Shown piece after piece: positions 61,134 through 64,000 of a stretch of DNA of 64,000 bases. The stretch lies in NCBI RefSeq assembly GCF_019059575.1, contig NW_024881599.1, positions 620,001-684,000 of the forward strand, in the 5' to 3' direction. Below the pieces are notes generated by a model, which saw only the letters and a list, made by a program, of their open reading frames with translations, had not been told where the DNA came from and did not search any database. The DNA is from Amphibalanus amphitrite (taxonomy: Eukaryota; Arthropoda; Thecostraca; Balanomorpha; Balanidae). The number at the start of each line of letters is the position of its first letter. Position 1 is the stretch's first letter. Both the position numbers and the translations under genes were made by a program.

Positions 61134-64000
61134 GCATTGGTTTATTTGTCATCAGGAATAAAATCCCCGCAATGCAACCAGTTTTAACCAGAGTGATGAA
61201 ATGTTTTCCAGTCGTTGCAATCGTGCAATGGAACATGGGTTCTCAATTTTATGCAAAACTTCTCGTTTTTATCGGCATTTTTTTAAAATATTTTTAGTCC
61301 GAACCTTTTGAATGGAAGGATTCACAAGGACAGAGCCCCAGCTAAGTGAAGTGTGCTCTGGTGCAGAGCAATGTGTGCTCTGATGATCCGAAGTCCATTT
61401 CTGAGGCTGTATCGACGCACATTTGTTGAACTGAAATACACTAGTTAATACGCTGGACAATCAAACCTCGGCACAAATTTGCCAGCCTATTAAGACATCT
61501 TGCGGTTTACAAATAAAGCATAGTGGTATTTAGTGAACCGTCGATATCCTTTTTGCTCTCATATATCACTTCTAAACGGTTTATGTTATTTTTAGGGGTC
61601 GTGCAAAACAGTTCATTGAACAAGACGAAAGATCAGAGCGGGGCAAAATAGATGCTGGTACAATCTTTAAACATTATGTCCGCGACAATCAATTCCACTT
61701 CTCAGCTTCTTCTCATAGAAGTGCACAAAAATGATAGCGCTGAAAAACGCTCAAAACACTCGTAACTCGTTGCGCTGTGTGATGTTGGCTCGAACACTTT
61801 GCCAGCTGGTGTTGAATGAATGCCTCGCTGTGTTGTGCGCGTGTCTGGCGGCCTATACCGCCGTCGGCCGGATCGTCCATGTAACTTGTATCAAGTGTTG
61901 CCAGAACGTGTAGACCGTCTCCTTCTACTCAGCTATATCTGTGTCGATGTGAGCTGAACACTGCGGTTCCTCTCGCCGTGTGGGCTGAACACCACGGCTC
62001 ATTCAGCTTTACCATGTTGTCTGCTCCGCGTTCCGGCGTAGACAGCCACCTCAGCTGGCAGTCCCGACTGCCGCAGATGTCTGTTTGGTGTTATTTTGTC
62101 AGCTATACGCTCGTCAGGAAGCCTATACCAGTATTCGCAGCCGAGGCGGTGTTGAAACGGGCACGTATTGTCCAGCGTAGTGGTGCCCCGTGTTGAAACT
62201 GTGGCCAGAAGTCGGTGGTTAGTCGTGTCGAGAGCTCCGCCGCCGATAACCGTATATCGTTGTTCGGAGAGAAATTTGCATTCCATTAGTGTCTTCCTGA
62301 CAGTGAAATCATGCATGTACATACACTTTGTGCTGTTTTATACTGTAATACACTTGTCATCTGAATTCTGATTTGGTGTAAATTATCGTTGTGGCGCGTA
62401 TAATTCAGCTAGAGATTCAGCTCGGCATAATCGTTCCAGACAACGAATAACCGTTGTGAAATGTTTTGATAGGCATTAGCAGCACCACAGATGGACTGTT
62501 ACTCATCTATCAGACGCGCCGAAACCAACCACAACGATGACTGATAGGGATTTATCGTCGACAATTGCGGTCGCTCCGTCAGAGTCTCGTTATGGAATGT
62601 TGTACCGCGCAGAAAAACACAAGGACAAGAACACATTCCCATGCGCCCAGCGTCTCTAGCGTCTCTAGTCCTCTGAAAACAAAAGGCGCATCAGCTCAAA
62701 CCTGCTTCTGCGCATGGCCTGCACGTGGTTGTGCCTGCCAATTTGTCATGTTAAGGGCTGCGTAATTGGATTGGAAACTCATCTAACTCGTATCCTAGCG
62801 CATGCATGCACTTATTTCAGATTTATGGACTCTAAATCCGCATAACTCTGGGGTTTACTTAACGCCACTGTCATGGAGATTCGTCCGACCTGCCAGATGC
62901 CATAAAGCGTCTTGTAAGCCGTCAGCAGACTGCAACCAAACTGTCTTCATTGTTCCCTTACTTTCGCAGCCCGAACGTTATTGCCGGGACGATAACTCAA
63001 CACGATCAACTCACTGGTACGAACATTCATAAGCATACATTGCGGTATGTTCATCTAAAGAACGGTGAGCACTCAACCCCCATAAACTAACGGGACTCGC
63101 ACATGTGCGTTTCAGCGTCGTTAGCCAGTTATAAGCACCCTCATCTGTGATCGTTGCGCTACAGTCGTGACGGTTTCGATACGATGTGGTCAATTCACTA
63201 AAGCAAACCAGACCAGCGATCAAATCACCCTATTGTTTGAGCTCTCGCGCCGCTCATAATTGGAGGTCAGCTACAACCTGCTGCATCCGGACAGTAAATT
63301 CTAAAAGTCATGGCTAACCACAGACAGATGCTTGAGATGACTTTTGGTGATACATTTCATTAAACCACAGCACGGTCATTTTGCTCTTCCAGCAAAAATT
63401 GAGGACAATCTGACATGTCTGATGTTATCGGTATTGTGGTGAGTTAGGTAAGACGGCTCCAAAATGGAATTGAATATAGGAGGTTGGATTGCTATCACGT
63501 AGTTTTTCTCGTCCCGCTCGTTCGAAAGAAAGAAAGTAATAAGCTAACTTGCTAAGATTTCTTAAAAATAGAGAAATATAAAATAGAAGAATCTGAATAT
63601 TTTTTTGGCAGAAAAATGAAGCAGTTTTGTGACCAAAACGCGGAGAAGTGACGAATGTACAATGTACATGACTTTTACCCTGTGATAATGTTTACATTCA
63701 CGGATGCTTACATTAAGAGGCTTTCAGCTTCACCAAAATGATTCCACACATCATTCAGTTTGATCGCGTCATGGTTAGACATTCGTGGTTATCTGTGTGC
63801 GTATCTGGATGTGTTTGTGCTTAATGTATGTTTTCTCCTGTTTGTATGTTTGGCAGAAATGCTAAACAGCGCATCCCAACGCGCGACACGTAACCTCGAC
63901 TCGACCGTAACTTTTGCTAACCAACTTCGCTGACAGGAAACGGCGCCCAACTTTTGCCTATCTAGCAAATTGATTTTAATTGTGGTGGCGTGGCAGCTGC
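61134..64000. other. Downstream flank, no gene recognised
   Basis: AT-rich to mixed sequence with short frames only. No domain, tRNA or delimited repeat was recognised up to the window edge. Confidence 0.45.

Overview
The window is animal nuclear DNA, most likely from an arthropod and possibly a crustacean. It carries one recognisable protein-coding gene on the + strand, spread over 15 exons with canonical GT-AG introns between 11619 and 59849. The joined product has five immunoglobulin domains, one fibronectin-III domain, one transmembrane helix and a cytoplasmic tail of about 150 residues. It belongs to the arthropod Sidestep (Side) family of neuronal Ig-superfamily cell-surface proteins. 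The clearest signatures are YRCRVDFRNSQTRN in Ig1, an Ig3 with an LED-ALNV end, YAPVVTLQLGS in Ig4, YAPVCLPGQ in Ig5 and YTPRTENDYGTLLC at the end of Ig5. The visible reading frame is 827 complete codons plus a split first codon. The signal-peptide exon and 5' UTR were not found and may lie upstream of the window. The tail ends with two ITIM-like tyrosine motifs and a class I PDZ-ligand-like C-terminus.

Layout: 1-11618 is upstream or first-intron DNA with no recognised coding exon, opening with a minisatellite. Ig1 is coded at 11619-15377, Ig2 at 16041-31237 (around a 14.9 kb intron), Ig3 at 32747-34350, Ig4 at 37562-40198, Ig5 at 52824-53729 (after a 12.6 kb intron), FN3 at 54201-54512, the membrane helix at 56446-56560 and the tail at 57172-59849. 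From 59850 to the end lie the 3' UTR and apparently non-coding flank.

The introns are packed with non-autonomous mobile elements whose termini can be read directly. Six copies, of two lengths, belong to a TTAA-flanked superfamily beginning CCC (piggyBac-like). They carry G-run/C-run hairpins just inside each end and arrays of AGGTCA/TGACCT nuclear-receptor half-sites inside. Two elements made of GACTCC hexamers have perfect 8-bp target duplications, which marks them as transposons rather than simple satellites. At 23.0-28.4 kb several elements are nested inside one another in a resolvable order. Foldback elements, TA-flanked MITEs, a tRNA-derived SINE, three kinds of minisatellite and long CT/TTTCTC tracts fill much of the rest.

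No bacterial operons, CRISPR arrays, viral genes or transposase-coding ORFs were recognised. Most long open frames are by-products of GC-rich or simple-sequence DNA.
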